A stretch of 42,213 bases of DNA from Deltaproteobacteria bacterium. Lineage in GTDB: Bacteria > Myxococcota > Myxococcia > Myxococcales > 40CM-4-68-19. Positions 30,422 to 38,745 of this stretch are shown piece after piece. A program made the translations under genes and the position numbers. The notes beneath the pieces are model-generated. The model saw nothing but the letters and a program-made list of their open reading frames with translations. It was not told where the DNA came from and did not search any database. The DNA is taken from positions 1 through 42,213 of the forward strand of contig VBLC01000108.1 of assembly GCA_005879315.1 (NCBI GenBank). Reading direction: 5' to 3'. Position 1 is the first letter of the stretch. Each line of letters begins with the position of its first letter.

Positions 30422-31732
30422 TCAGGTGTAGGTGAACGGATCGGGGAAGGGGAAACCGAACGGCCTTCCTTGCCGGATCGTCTTGATCGGATCGAGATAG
30501 ACGTTTCCGCGCCGCTCGTGCTTGTTGGTATCGACGAACGCGACTGGCCCCTCGACCAGCTTGAACACCGCCACATCGGCCGGCGCGCCGACTTGAAGGC
30601 TTCCGAGCCCCGGCACGCGGCCGATGATGCGGGCCGGCTCGGTGGTCGCCTTGGCGATCACTTGCTCGAGGGGCAATCCCAAGCTGAGGAACTTCGACAG
30701 CACCCAGGGCAAGAGCGGCTTGCTCGGGCTCTGGATGCTGACACTGTGCACGTCGCTGGAGATGGTGTCAGGCGGGAAGCCCTGCTCGAGCGCTGGGGCG
30801 GCGACGGTGAAATCGAAGCTACCGCCGCCATGGCCGACGTCGAAGAGGACACCGCGCCGGCGGGCCTCGAAGGCTTGCGGCAGCACTTTGCCGCCGGCGA
30901 CGATGGCATTGGTCTCGCCCGCATTGGAGTAGGCGTGGGTGACGATGTCGCCCGGGCGGAGCGCTTCGAGGACTTCGCCGAGCGGAACCGGCGCATTGCC
31001 GATGTGGCACATGACGCGTGCCCACGGGCCGGCGATCTGCGCGGCGCGGATGGCGCGGCGAAGCGGCTCCATCCCGTTGGACCCGACGACGTTTTTCGAC
31101 ATGCGCACTTTCACGCCCAGGCACACGTCGCGGTTCTCCGCCACGGCCTTGGCGCAGGCGTCGACGTCGGCGTAGTCGATGTTCATCATCTCGCCGACCT
31201 TGATGGGATTGCCGGCGAGACCGATGGCGGAGATGTGGATGAACCCGAACAGCCGCGTGCGCGTCTGGCCGATGACGTGATGGCGGAAGCCGGGAAAGCT
31301 GGCATAGCCGGCGTCGCCGGCGTCGACGCCGGTCGTGGTGGCGGTGAGGCCCATCATCTCGTCGGGAGGAAGGCCGATGCCGGAGACCTGGTGGTAATAG
31401 TGGCAGTGCAGATCGATCAGCCCGGGCGTGACGATGGCGCCCCCGGCGTCGAAGACCTGGACGGCGCGCGCCGCCGGGATGCTCTCGGCGACCGCCGCGA
31501 TCTGCCCGTTCTTGATGGCTACGTCGCGGTGCGCGTGCAGCTTCTGCGAAGGATCGACGACGGTGCCGCCCGTCACGAGCAGGTCGAACTTCAAGTTGGG
31601 ATCGCTGCGGTCGAAGAGGAGGGGTAGAGTCTCCCCCGCCGCGGATCCGGCCCGCGTCTCCGCGCCCGCAATCTTCGTCGCCGCTGCCGCAGCGACTCCG
31701 CTGCCGATCAGCCCACGCCGCGAGAGCGTCAT
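30422..31732 (-). CDS. Tat-exported amidohydrolase/deacetylase family metallohydrolase
   Basis: 436 residues. Twin-arginine signal (MTLSRRGLIGSGVAAAAATK) suggests periplasmic location. Amidohydrolase signature: GGTVVDP near 55-61, metal-binding His109 and His111 in LIDLHCHYYH, Lys in CLGVKVRMS as possible carboxylated lysine, CHIGN, and SSDVHS as Asp/His near the end; GLGSLQVGAPADVAVFKL closes the beta-sandwich. This matches the dihydroorotase-like D-aminoacylase/deacetylase subgroup. Substrate is unknown. AAGGGG precedes the start by 8 nt. The gene is 254 bp behind the start of the propeller gene, in the same direction; the gap (30168-30421) shows no gene. Confidence 0.85.
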   Translation of the reverse strand: MTLSRRGLIGSGVAAAAATKIAGAETRAGSAAGETLPLLFDRSDPNLKFDLLVTGGTVVDPSQKLHAHRDVAIKNGQIAAVAESIPAARAVQVFDAGGAIVTPGLIDLHCHYYHQVSGIGLPPDEMMGLTATTTGVDAGDAGYASFPGFRHHVIGQTRTRLFGFIHISAIGLAGNPIKVGEMMNIDYADVDACAKAVAENRDVCLGVKVRMSKNVVGSNGMEPLRRAIRAAQIAGPWARVMCHIGNAPVPLGEVLEALRPGDIVTHAYSNAGETNAIVAGGKVLPQAFEARRRGVLFDVGHGGGSFDFTVAAPALEQGFPPDTISSDVHSVSIQSPSKPLLPWVLSKFLSLGLPLEQVIAKATTEPARIIGRVPGLGSLQVGAPADVAVFKLVEGPVAFVDTNKHERRGNVYLDPIKTIRQGRPFGFPFPDPFTYT

Positions 31733-31833
31733 GTGATGGCCCCTTTGCGCGGGGACTCTAGATCGCGGGAAGGTCGTGTCAATCGCGGGCTCGGAAGCGG
31801 CTCCGCGACGGGCAGGATCGCTTCATCCCGCGC

Positions 31834-31983
31834 ATGGTCGGCCTGCTTCGCGCAACCGACTCGCCGGAAGCTCGGGCGAGGATGAGGCAGTGGGCGCGTC
31901 TCAATTCCGTCCGGCTGTCGTTGGTCCTCATCGCATGGCTCGCCGCTCTGCAAGCCTTCGCCCTGCACCAGCGCTCGGCGTAG
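31834..31983 (+). CDS. Very small membrane protein, probable C-terminal remnant
   Basis: 49 residues: polar RATDSPEARARMRQWARLNS followed by one clear membrane helix (VRLSLVLIAWLAALQAFAL). The frame is open for another 24 codons upstream (KRLRDGQDRFIPR reads on into it) but has no start there until a TAG at 31759-31761. 'RMRQWARLNSVR' followed by a last helix is the typical end of DUF1772-like four-helix membrane proteins, so this is likely the tail of a lost gene; a true single-helix small protein is the alternative. It fills the otherwise empty 261 bp between the amidohydrolase start and the YkgJ gene end. Confidence 0.35.
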   Translation: MVGLLRATDSPEARARMRQWARLNSVRLSLVLIAWLAALQAFALHQRSA

Positions 31984-31993
31984 CGCGACCGGG

Positions 31994-32764
31994 CTACCTC
32001 GCCTCCACCGCCCAGGCGACTGCCTCGGGGAGCGGCAGCGGATGCTCCTCTTTTCCTAGCCGGCGGGCGCCCTCGGCGCCGAGGGCAGCCGCCTGCCGCA
32101 GCGCTTCGTCGAGGCGGGGATGGCTCAACACCGCTGGAGAGCCTCCCGCGTCGGGCACGCAATACTCGGCGGTGTCGATCACGTTGTACGCGCGGCAGAT
32201 GCCGGGGCGGATCGGGTAGATCTCGCAATTGCCCTGGTGGTTGAAGGGGCAGAAGTTGCGCTTGCGGACATAGCGCGCCTCGAGTTCGCGGAAGCGCTCC
32301 CAGGCTGGACCCTCCTGCGGTCCGCCCGCTTCGGCCGCCATCAGCTGTGTCAGCTCGCCTGTCTCCGGCTGCGCGGCCTCGCGCCAGGCGGGCAGCTTCT
32401 CCTCGAAGCGGGCCCGCACCGCGGCGTTCTCGGGCAGCCGCAGCCAGTCGGCGATGAGCAACGCCTCGGGCAGGCTGGCGCGGACGAACTGGGCGCAGCA
32501 GGCGTTGCAGCCCGCCTTGCACGCGACCTTGTGCTCGCCGCGCGACTCGACCAGCGGCAAGAGGACGCGCACGACGCTCTCGATCTGCTCCAGGCCGCTG
32601 CGAGCGGCGCGCCGCGCCTCCTCGCCGGCGCGGTCCTGCGAGTAGCAGCAATTCCGGTACTGCCTGCCGCTGCCGCAGCGGCAGCTCGCCTTCCGATCCA
32701 CCCCGCGACGATGCGCCAAAAAGCCGGGCCGATCCAGCGACGACCGCGCATCGGTGGACACCAC
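31994..32764 (-). CDS. SEC-C motif plus YkgJ-type cysteine-cluster protein
   Basis: 256 residues, probable GTG start at 32764 (a GTG at 32701 is an alternative). A SEC-C zinc motif CRCGSGRQYRNCC (Cys28, Cys30, Cys39, Cys40) is followed by a YkgJ domain: ACKAGCNACC (Cys82, Cys86, Cys89, Cys90) and NFCPFNHQGNCEIYPIRPGI with CRAYNV, then EYCVPDAGG. YkgJ-type clusters are thought to bind zinc or an iron-sulfur cluster; the SEC-C motif is a nucleic-acid/protein-binding zinc hook as in SecA. The combination is recurrent in Proteobacteria but its function is unknown to me. Divergent from the MASE1 kinase with only 27 bp between starts. Confidence 0.8.
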   Translation of the reverse strand: MVSTDARSSLDRPGFLAHRRGVDRKASCRCGSGRQYRNCCYSQDRAGEEARRAARSGLEQIESVVRVLLPLVESRGEHKVACKAGCNACCAQFVRASLPEALLIADWLRLPENAAVRARFEEKLPAWREAAQPETGELTQLMAAEAGGPQEGPAWERFRELEARYVRKRNFCPFNHQGNCEIYPIRPGICRAYNVIDTAEYCVPDAGGSPAVLSHPRLDEALRQAAALGAEGARRLGKEEHPLPLPEAVAWAVEAR

Positions 32765-32791
32765 AGCCAGTCCGAGCGAAACAGTTGGGAA

Positions 32792-34351
32792 GTGAAGGAC
32801 CGGTACAAGACCGCACTCGGCTGCGCGCTGCTCTTCGCCGCCTACTTCGTCACGGCGCGGCTGGGGCTCCTGCTGGGCGCCGAGGCGGGCTTCGCCACGT
32901 TGGTCTGGCCGCCGACCGGGATCGCGCTCTCAGCGCTGTTCCTCTTCGGCGCCCGGCTCTGGCCGGGGGTCTTCGCCGGCGCGCTCCTGGTCAACCTCGC
33001 GGCGGGTGCTCCCGTCGCGGTGGCGCTCGGCATCGCCTGCGGCAACACCTTGGAGGCAGTCGGTGGCGCCTGGCTGCTGAAGCGGCTCGGCTTCCAGGGG
33101 CGCCTGGATCGGATCGACGGCGCCCTCGCGCTCGTCTTCGCCGCGGCCATCGGGAGCACGGCGCTGAGCGCCTGCATCGGTGTGGGTAGCCTGTGGCTGG
33201 GCGGCATCGTCTCCGGCGACGGTGCGGGCCGGGCGCTGCGCGCCTGGTGGATCGGCGACATGCTGGGCGATCTGGTGGTGGCGCCGCTGCTCTTCGTCTG
33301 GTGGCAGCGGCCGCCTTTCCGGCCGCGCCCGCTGATGGCCCTCGAGGCGCTGCTCCTCGCGAGCGCGTTGGTGGGCTTCAGCGTGCTCGTGTTCGGCAAT
33401 CTGTACGGCGGCGGGATGGGTATCTTACGCCAGTCGTACATGCTCTTCCCGCTCCTGGTCTGGGCTGCGCTGCGGTTCGGCCAGTACGGCGCGGCCACCT
33501 CGGTGTTCGTCGTTTCCGGCCTCGCCATCGCAGGAACGGCGATGGGCTTCGGGCCCTTCGCCGGGAAGGCGCTGGCCGATTCCCTCTTCGGCCTCCAGAC
33601 CTTCATGGGCGTCGCGGCGGCGACCGTGCTGCTCCTCGGTGCCGCCATCGCCGAGCGCAACCGCGCGGTGGACGCCCGCGACGAGTTCCTCTCCATCGCC
33701 TCGCATGAGCTGCGCACGCCGCTGACCGCGCTCTCGCTCCACCTCCAGGCGCTGTTCCGCCGCCTGCAGGGGACCGGGAAAGGGCCGAGCCGTGAGGAGA
33801 TGCAGCAGGCCGTCGAGTCCGCCAACCGGCTCCTCTCCCGGCTGGCGAAGCTGATCAGCGAGCTCCTGGAAGTCTCGCGGGTGGCGGCGGGCCGGCTCCA
33901 GCTGACGCGCGAGCAGGTCGATCTGCTCGCGCTCGTGCGCGAGAGCCTCTTGCGGCTCGAGCGCCCGCTCGCGGATGCGGATTGCCGCGTCGAGCTGCAG
34001 GCCGACGGAACCCTGACGGGGCATTGGGATCCGGACCGGCTCGACCAGGTGGTCGACAACCTGATCAGCAACGCCGCGAAGTACGGCGCAGGAAAGCCCG
34101 TCGTGGTGAGATTGCGCGACCTCGGGGAGCGGGTGGTGCTGGAAGTCGCGGACCGCGGCATCGGCATCGATCGAGCGGACCAGGCGCGCGTCTTCGAGCG
34201 CTTCGAACGCGCCGTCTCGCGCCGCCGCTTCGGCGGTTTCGGCCTGGGGCTGTGGATCGCGCGCAGGGTGGTGGAGGCGCACGGCGGCACGCTCACGCTC
34301 GAGAGCGAGCTGGGGCACGGCTCGACCTTCACTGTCAATCTGCCGCGCTGA
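32792..34351 (+). CDS. MASE1-domain sensor histidine kinase
   Basis: 519 residues from the GTG at 32792; there is no strong Shine-Dalgarno and an in-frame ATG upstream would overlap the divergent gene. MASE1 membrane sensor at ~1-285: eight or more helices with LVWPPTGIALSALFLFG and WWIGDMLGDLVVAPLL, the family hallmarks. HisKA with His in FLSIASHELRTPLTALSLHL (~residue 309), and HATPase_c (VDNLISNAAKYG, VADRGIGIDRADQARVFERF, GGFGLGLWIARRVVEAHGG). No partner regulator is adjacent, so it is an orphan kinase. Convergent with the MAPEG gene with 1 bp between stops. Confidence 0.9.
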   Translation: MKDRYKTALGCALLFAAYFVTARLGLLLGAEAGFATLVWPPTGIALSALFLFGARLWPGVFAGALLVNLAAGAPVAVALGIACGNTLEAVGGAWLLKRLGFQGRLDRIDGALALVFAAAIGSTALSACIGVGSLWLGGIVSGDGAGRALRAWWIGDMLGDLVVAPLLFVWWQRPPFRPRPLMALEALLLASALVGFSVLVFGNLYGGGMGILRQSYMLFPLLVWAALRFGQYGAATSVFVVSGLAIAGTAMGFGPFAGKALADSLFGLQTFMGVAAATVLLLGAAIAERNRAVDARDEFLSIASHELRTPLTALSLHLQALFRRLQGTGKGPSREEMQQAVESANRLLSRLAKLISELLEVSRVAAGRLQLTREQVDLLALVRESLLRLERPLADADCRVELQADGTLTGHWDPDRLDQVVDNLISNAAKYGAGKPVVVRLRDLGERVVLEVADRGIGIDRADQARVFERFERAVSRRRFGGFGLGLWIARRVVEAHGGTLTLESELGHGSTFTVNLPR

Positions 34352-34352
34352 T

Positions 34353-34754
34353 CTAGTGCGCGACGAGCACCTGCCAGGCGATGATCATCTCGGCGACCCA
34401 GGAAGCCGTCCAGATGAGCGTTCGCAAATAAGGAATGCCGAGGGTGAGGACGACGAAGTGGCCCAGCCGTGTCCAGAAGTAGAGCGCGGCTGCGAACGCG
34501 GTCACCTGGTTGCTGACGCCGGCGAACTGGGCGACCGTGACCAGCGCGGCGAACACGACCAGGTTCTCGACGGCGTTGGAATGGGCGCGCTTGGAGCGCT
34601 GGGCCCACTCCGCTTCGGCCGTCGGAGCCCCCATCATCGGCGTCGCCAGGGCGCCGGCCAGACCTGAGCGCATGGCGCGATTCAAGATATAGGGGATCCA
34701 GAAGAGCCCCGTCATCGTGGCAGTCAGGGCAAGCCAGAACAGTTCGGGCTTCAT
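34353..34754 (-). CDS. MAPEG family membrane protein
   Basis: 133 residues, four membrane helices. The motif RSKRAHSNAVENLVVFAAL (Arg-x-x-x-Ala-x-x-Asn-x-x-Glu) with the preceding WAQ is the glutathione/eicosanoid-metabolism (MAPEG) signature; RLGHFVVLTLGIPYLRTLIW is the third helix region with its Arg. Eukaryotic members are microsomal glutathione transferases; the substrate of bacterial members is unknown. AAGGGAG lies 8 nt before the ATG at 34754. In one direction with the lipoprotein gene 37 bp upstream. Confidence 0.88.
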   Translation of the reverse strand: MKPELFWLALTATMTGLFWIPYILNRAMRSGLAGALATPMMGAPTAEAEWAQRSKRAHSNAVENLVVFAALVTVAQFAGVSNQVTAFAAALYFWTRLGHFVVLTLGIPYLRTLIWTASWVAEMIIAWQVLVAH

Positions 34755-34791
34755 TGCGCGGCTCCCTTCGAACGTGGGCCGCCAGAATAGC

Positions 34792-35535
34792 TCAACCGGA
34801 ATGCCCCGCCTTGAGGTGCGCCCTGCTCTCCCTCAAGGGACTGCAGCCGTGCGGGTTGCGCGATCGAACGGCGCTCGGACCAGAACGCCAGGCGATCTCC
34901 GGCTCCCAGCCGGCCTGCTCGACAAGAATCTGGCTGGCGCGGCCCTCCGTCGCGCCGAAGAAGGTGATGCTCCCCTCGATGGGCCCGGGGATGAGATAGC
35001 CGGGGCCAAAGTAGAAAGTGTTCTCCGAGCTGGGAAACAGCGCCTTCCGGCCGCCCGAGCGATCGACGTAGATCAACTGCTGCCAACCGAGCTCATCGGT
35101 GCAGTCTTCGATCGCGCGGGAATCGCCGTTCCGCTGCAGGTAGGTGCCCGCGTAGACGTCGAGCAAGCGGGGATCGATCCGCAGCGTGCGATGCAGCTCG
35201 AAGGTCACCTGCTCCCCGCCATGGTGGACGCGCCCGACGATGGACTCCTCGCGGAAGGCGCCGACGAAGACGAACTCGTCGTCTCCTCGCCTCATCTCGA
35301 AGTAGGCGTGGCTGCTGCTCTCGCTCGCCCGGACCAGGAGCAAGTCTCCCGCGCCGGCGAGATGGAGGGCGCCCCTCATTCCCGAGCGGGCGCGCGCGAA
35401 TTCCGCGCGGATGAACTTCAGGTCGCCTCCCACTTCCAGCGTTCCTACCCAGAGGCCTTGCAGCCGCCCGGGCGGGGCTTCCCGACGGCAAGCGGAGAGC
35501 GAGAGAAAAGCCACAATCAGATGGATGCAGTTCAT
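34792..35535 (-). CDS. Lipoprotein resembling an orphan N-terminal domain of secreted hydrolases
   Basis: 247 residues from the ATG at 35535, with GGAGG 7 nt upstream. Lipoprotein signal MNCIHLIVAFLSLSAC (Cys16). The mature part follows the strand pattern 'GLWVGTLEVGGDLKFIRAEF ... FREESIVGRVHHGGEQVTFEL ... RIDPRLLDVYAGTYLQRNG', a beta-rich domain that I associate with the region in front of alpha/beta-hydrolase or serine-hydrolase domains of larger secreted enzymes. Here no hydrolase domain follows: the frame ends after ~40 more residues that look unconserved and basic. A truncated gene or a stand-alone binding protein are both possible. Confidence 0.6.
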   Translation of the reverse strand: MNCIHLIVAFLSLSACRREAPPGRLQGLWVGTLEVGGDLKFIRAEFARARSGMRGALHLAGAGDLLLVRASESSSHAYFEMRRGDDEFVFVGAFREESIVGRVHHGGEQVTFELHRTLRIDPRLLDVYAGTYLQRNGDSRAIEDCTDELGWQQLIYVDRSGGRKALFPSSENTFYFGPGYLIPGPIEGSITFFGATEGRASQILVEQAGWEPEIAWRSGPSAVRSRNPHGCSPLRESRAHLKAGHSG

Positions 35536-35625
35536 CGTCAGCCTCCGCAGGCAGCATTGCTCAGGGAGAAAAAGCGGCAACCGGATTGGGACGAGCGGGA
35601 CTGGCGGCGGGATCAGCGGGCCCGC

Positions 35626-36387
35626 CTACTGGATGATCTTCCGCAGCCGCTCGCTGTAGGTGCGGCTCGACATCAGCTTCGTCCCGTCGCGGAGGACGAC
35701 GGCGTACTCGCCGTGGAACCAAGGCTCGAGCCGCTGGATGGAGTCGACGTTGACGATCGCGGAGCGATGCACGCGCAGGAAGCGATCGGGATCGAGCCGC
35801 TCCTCGAAGCTCTTGAGGCTGTCGCGCAAGAGGTGCTCCTGGCCGCCGGCGTGGATCTTCACGTAATTGCCCGAGGCCTCGAGCCACTCGATGTCGGCGA
35901 TGCGAACGAAGTACACCGCCTCGCCGGCGCGGATGGCGACGCGTTCCTGGGTGCGCCGCTCGGCGCGGATCGCTTCCAGGAGCGAGAGGACCTCGGACCC
36001 GATGCCGCTCGGCGCGGATTGCGCCAGCTTCTTCAGGACGTGGCCCATCGCCTTGCTGAAGCGCGCGCGGGTGAAAGGCTTGAGCAGGTAATCGACGGCG
36101 TGCACCTCGAAGGCGCGGAGCGCGAATGCGTCGTAGGCGGTGACGAAGATGACGGCCGGCGTCGCTCCCGGAGGGAGCTTCTCCAGGACGCTGAAGCCGT
36201 CCCCCTCCGGCATCTGCACATCGAGAAAGAGGAGGGAGGGCCGCAGCTCGCAGACCTTCGCCAGCGCCTCGTTTCCATCCCGCGCCTCGCCAACCACGGC
36301 CACCTCGGGGAAGGCGGCCAGAAGCGTCCGGATGCGCTCCCGCGCGAGCGGCTCGTCATCCGCGATCACCGCGCTGAGCGCGGTCAT
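35626..36387 (-). CDS. LytTR-type response regulator (third pair)
   Basis: 253 residues; start ATG overlaps the kinase stop (ATGA at 36384-36387). Receiver 1-~120: Asp10-Asp11, Asp56 in LLFLDVQMPEGDG, Lys103 in YLLKPF. LytTR DNA-binding domain ~145-253 (IADIEWLEASGNYVKIHAGG, DPDRFLRVHRSAIVNVDSIQ). It is of the classical LytR/AlgR type and more distant from the two paralogs at 12869 and 16631. It is expressed with the LytS-type kinase encoded immediately upstream. Ends 90 bp before the start of the lipoprotein gene. Confidence 0.92.
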   Translation of the reverse strand: MTALSAVIADDEPLARERIRTLLAAFPEVAVVGEARDGNEALAKVCELRPSLLFLDVQMPEGDGFSVLEKLPPGATPAVIFVTAYDAFALRAFEVHAVDYLLKPFTRARFSKAMGHVLKKLAQSAPSGIGSEVLSLLEAIRAERRTQERVAIRAGEAVYFVRIADIEWLEASGNYVKIHAGGQEHLLRDSLKSFEERLDPDRFLRVHRSAIVNVDSIQRLEPWFHGEYAVVLRDGTKLMSSRTYSERLRKIIQ

Positions 36388-37526
36388 TTGCTCGCCTCGC
36401 CGGCGCGGGGGATCTTGACTGCCACCTCGGTCCCCGATTCCGGACTGCCCTCGAGCGCGATCGAGCCGCGGGTTCCGTAGAGCTGCTCGAGCCGGAGCCT
36501 GATGTTCGACAACCCGATGCCCTCGCGGAACCCGTTGCCGGAAAGTCCGGCGCCGTCGTCGGCCACGCTGATCTCGATGGAGTCCCCCGCCGCCCGCGCG
36601 CGGATGTCGATCCGGCCTGCGCCCGCACGGCGGTCGATGCCGTGGCGGATGGCGTTCTCCACCAGGGGCTGGAGGATGAAGAGCGGGACGGTGACGTCGA
36701 GAAGCGCGGAATCGACCTCCACGCCGATCGAGAGCCGATCGCCGAAGCGGATGCGGAGGATGTTGAGGTAGGGCTCGAGCACCGAGAGCTCCTCGCGCAG
36801 GGGAGCTTCCTGGACGCTCTTCCGCTCCAGGCTGAGGCGCAACAGATCGCCGAGCTGGGCGAGCATCTCGTCGGCGGCCTCGACATTGCGATGCATCAGG
36901 GTGGAGATGGAGTGCAGCGCGTTGAAGAGGAAGTGCGGCTGCAGCTCGTTGCGCAGGATCTCCAGCCTGGCCTTGGTGAGGTGGTTCTCCAGCTGCGAAG
37001 CGCGCAGCAGACCTTCGCGCACGGACCTCTGGTACTCGACGGCGTGCACCACGCCGACCACCAGCGCCAGCATGAAGCCTTCGTAGAAGAAGCTCTCGAT
37101 CAGGTGCTGCTTGATCATCATCGGCGGCGAGGGGAACCACCACTGGCGGATGGGGATGTAGATGGCGTACTTGATCACCACCAGTACGGAGATGGCTGCG
37201 AGGTAGAGGGGCGCATACCGCCAGCGTCCGGCGCCGAGCGGCCAGCGCCGGACGCCCCAGAGCAAGACGAGGGTGCTGCCGGAACAGATCTCGAAGGCGA
37301 GCAAGTTGAGCGCGAGCGCGCGCTCCCACTCGGGCGGCTGGTTCGAGTAGATCCGGTTCAGCGCCGAGAATCCGGCCGAGATGACCGCGACCACCGCCCA
37401 GACGGCAATGACAACCGCCGCGTCGCGCACGCCGCGTCGCCGCCCAGGCGCGAGAGCCCGAGCCGGCGCGAGCGGCGACGGGGTCGAGACGTTCGCGGTG
37501 AGGACGGAGCCGTCCAAGCGCTTCAA
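36384..37526 (-). CDS. LytS/YehU-type sensor histidine kinase (third pair)
   Basis: 380 residues from a TTG at 37526 (start uncertain; no ATG is available close to the first helix). A ~33-residue basic, Pro-rich N-terminus is followed by four membrane segments (about 37-55, 70-90, 105-125, 147-165), then His198 in LQPHFLFNALHSISTLMHRN, N-box LVENAIRHGIDRR, VADDGAG and GIGLSNIRLRLEQLYG. No extra sensory domain. 4-bp overlap with the LytTR gene. Distinct from the two tandem paralogs, since it carries the more common 'QPHFLFNALHSI' variant of the phospho-acceptor motif. Confidence 0.9.
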   Translation of the reverse strand: MKRLDGSVLTANVSTPSPLAPARALAPGRRRGVRDAAVVIAVWAVVAVISAGFSALNRIYSNQPPEWERALALNLLAFEICSGSTLVLLWGVRRWPLGAGRWRYAPLYLAAISVLVVIKYAIYIPIRQWWFPSPPMMIKQHLIESFFYEGFMLALVVGVVHAVEYQRSVREGLLRASQLENHLTKARLEILRNELQPHFLFNALHSISTLMHRNVEAADEMLAQLGDLLRLSLERKSVQEAPLREELSVLEPYLNILRIRFGDRLSIGVEVDSALLDVTVPLFILQPLVENAIRHGIDRRAGAGRIDIRARAAGDSIEISVADDGAGLSGNGFREGIGLSNIRLRLEQLYGTRGSIALEGSPESGTEVAVKIPRAGEASK

Positions 37527-37569
37527 CCTATCCGCGAATGAGGCTGCGGAACAATCCGAAGGGACGACC

Positions 37570-37587
37570 CGCCCCTCTGGAGGGGCG
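37570..37587 (-). terminator. Possible terminator hairpin after the asparaginase gene
   Basis: CGCCCCTCTGGAGGGGCG is a 7-bp stem with a 4-nt loop, 37 bp beyond the asparaginase stop (transcription runs right to left). No T-run follows, so it may be a weak or rho-assisted terminator. Confidence 0.35.
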
Positions 37588-37624
37588 AGCCGGCCTGCGG
37601 ACAGCGCAGACTTCCGATCGGGAC

Positions 37625-38707
37625 CTAACGGTCGAACGTCTTCTGCAGCTCGGCCGGCTTGCTGGTCGTCTGCAGCGCCAGCATGAGCAGGATGCGCGCC
37701 TTCTGCGGGGAGAGATTGTCGGCGAAGACCGCTCCCGCCTGCTGGAGCGTCTTGCCGCCGCCTTCGAAGCCGTAGGTAGGCAGTACCCGGCCGTTCCAGA
37801 CGCGCGTCGTGATCACCACCGGGATGCCCTTGGCGATCTGCTCCTTCACTGCCTCGAACATCGGCACATTCATGTTCCCCCAGCCGAGCGCCTGGATGAC
37901 GAGGCCTTTTGCGCCGGCCGCCACCGCCGCTCGCACCAGCGCCCCGTCCGCGCCGCCGTACATGGCGACGATGTCCACGCGCGGCAGGTGCTGGCCGTCT
38001 GCCAGCCGCAGGGCGACGTGCTGCCGGCGCAGCGGCGCGCGATAGAAGACCACGCGATCGTTGTCCGCCATGCCGAGCAACCCGAAGTCGCCCGACTTGA
38101 ACGTCTCTACGTCCGAGGTGTGCGTCTTGACGGCCTCGCGGGCCGCGTTGATCTGGTTGTTGAGCGCGATCATCGCTCCCATCCGACGCGCGCCCGGGGC
38201 GACGCAGATGCGCGCCGCGTTGAAGAGATTGCGCGGGCCGTCAAAATCCTTCTCGCTGGCGTTGCGCTGGGCGCCGATGAGGACCACCGGTTTGTCGCTC
38301 TCGACAGTCAGGTCGAGGAACCAGGCCGTTTCCTCCAACGTGTCGGTTCCATGCGAGACGATCACTCCGGCCACTTCGGGCCGCGTCAGCGCCTCGCCGA
38401 CGGCCTTGTGCAGCTGCACCCAGCGGTCCGGGTCCATGTAATCGGAAGGCACATTGGAGAGGTTCTGCACTTCCATCCTAGCCACCTGGGCGATCTCGGG
38501 AACGGTCGCGAGCAGATCCTCGCCCGAGATGGCGGGGACCGGCGCCTTCTTGACGGGATCGATCTTCATCGCGATGGTCCCGCCGGTGGCAATCAACCGC
38601 ACCACGGGAAGGTCCGGACGCTGGGCGGCCGACTGCTGCGCGTGCGCCGCGGCGAAAACCGCTGAGGAGAGAAATGCTACGAGCGGACGAACGGGTGACT
38701 GGCACAT
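37625..38707 (-). CDS. Exported type II asparaginase
   Basis: 360 residues from the ATG at 38707; an earlier in-frame start adds 11 residues without signal-peptide character. Signal peptide [20 protein letters not shown] then AHAQ, so periplasmic. First active-site Thr in [11 protein letters not shown] (Thr44) and second in [16 protein letters not shown] (Thr121, Asp122), both intact; [20 protein letters not shown] and [12 protein letters not shown] are further family motifs. It hydrolyses Asn (and perhaps Gln) to Asp and ammonia; relative Gln activity cannot be read. Divergent from msrB, 38 bp apart, so the two share one intergenic promoter region. Confidence 0.92.
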   Translation of the reverse strand: MCQSPVRPLVAFLSSAVFAAAHAQQSAAQRPDLPVVRLIATGGTIAMKIDPVKKAPVPAISGEDLLATVPEIAQVARMEVQNLSNVPSDYMDPDRWVQLHKAVGEALTRPEVAGVIVSHGTDTLEETAWFLDLTVESDKPVVLIGAQRNASEKDFDGPRNLFNAARICVAPGARRMGAMIALNNQINAAREAVKTHTSDVETFKSGDFGLLGMADNDRVVFYRAPLRRQHVALRLADGQHLPRVDIVAMYGGADGALVRAAVAAGAKGLVIQALGWGNMNVPMFEAVKEQIAKGIPVVITTRVWNGRVLPTYGFEGGGKTLQQAGAVFADNLSPQKARILLMLALQTTSKPAELQKTFDR

Positions 38708-38732
38708 GGCGGACACCTTGGGTCGGGGAGTG

Positions 38733-38738
38733 TAGAAC
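38733..38738 (+). promoter_or_regulatory. -10-like TAGAAC before msrB
   Basis: TAGAAC ends 7 nt before the ATG at 38746, within the 38-bp space to the divergent asparaginase gene; no Shine-Dalgarno is present. A leaderless transcript is likely if this is the -10 element. Confidence 0.35.
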
Positions 38739-38745
38739 ACGCTGC

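Noticed and set aside
31729-31968. 79-residue minus-strand frame before the amidohydrolase
   Set aside because: Polar low-complexity composition, no start signal, overlaps the better supported membrane-protein remnant on the other strand.
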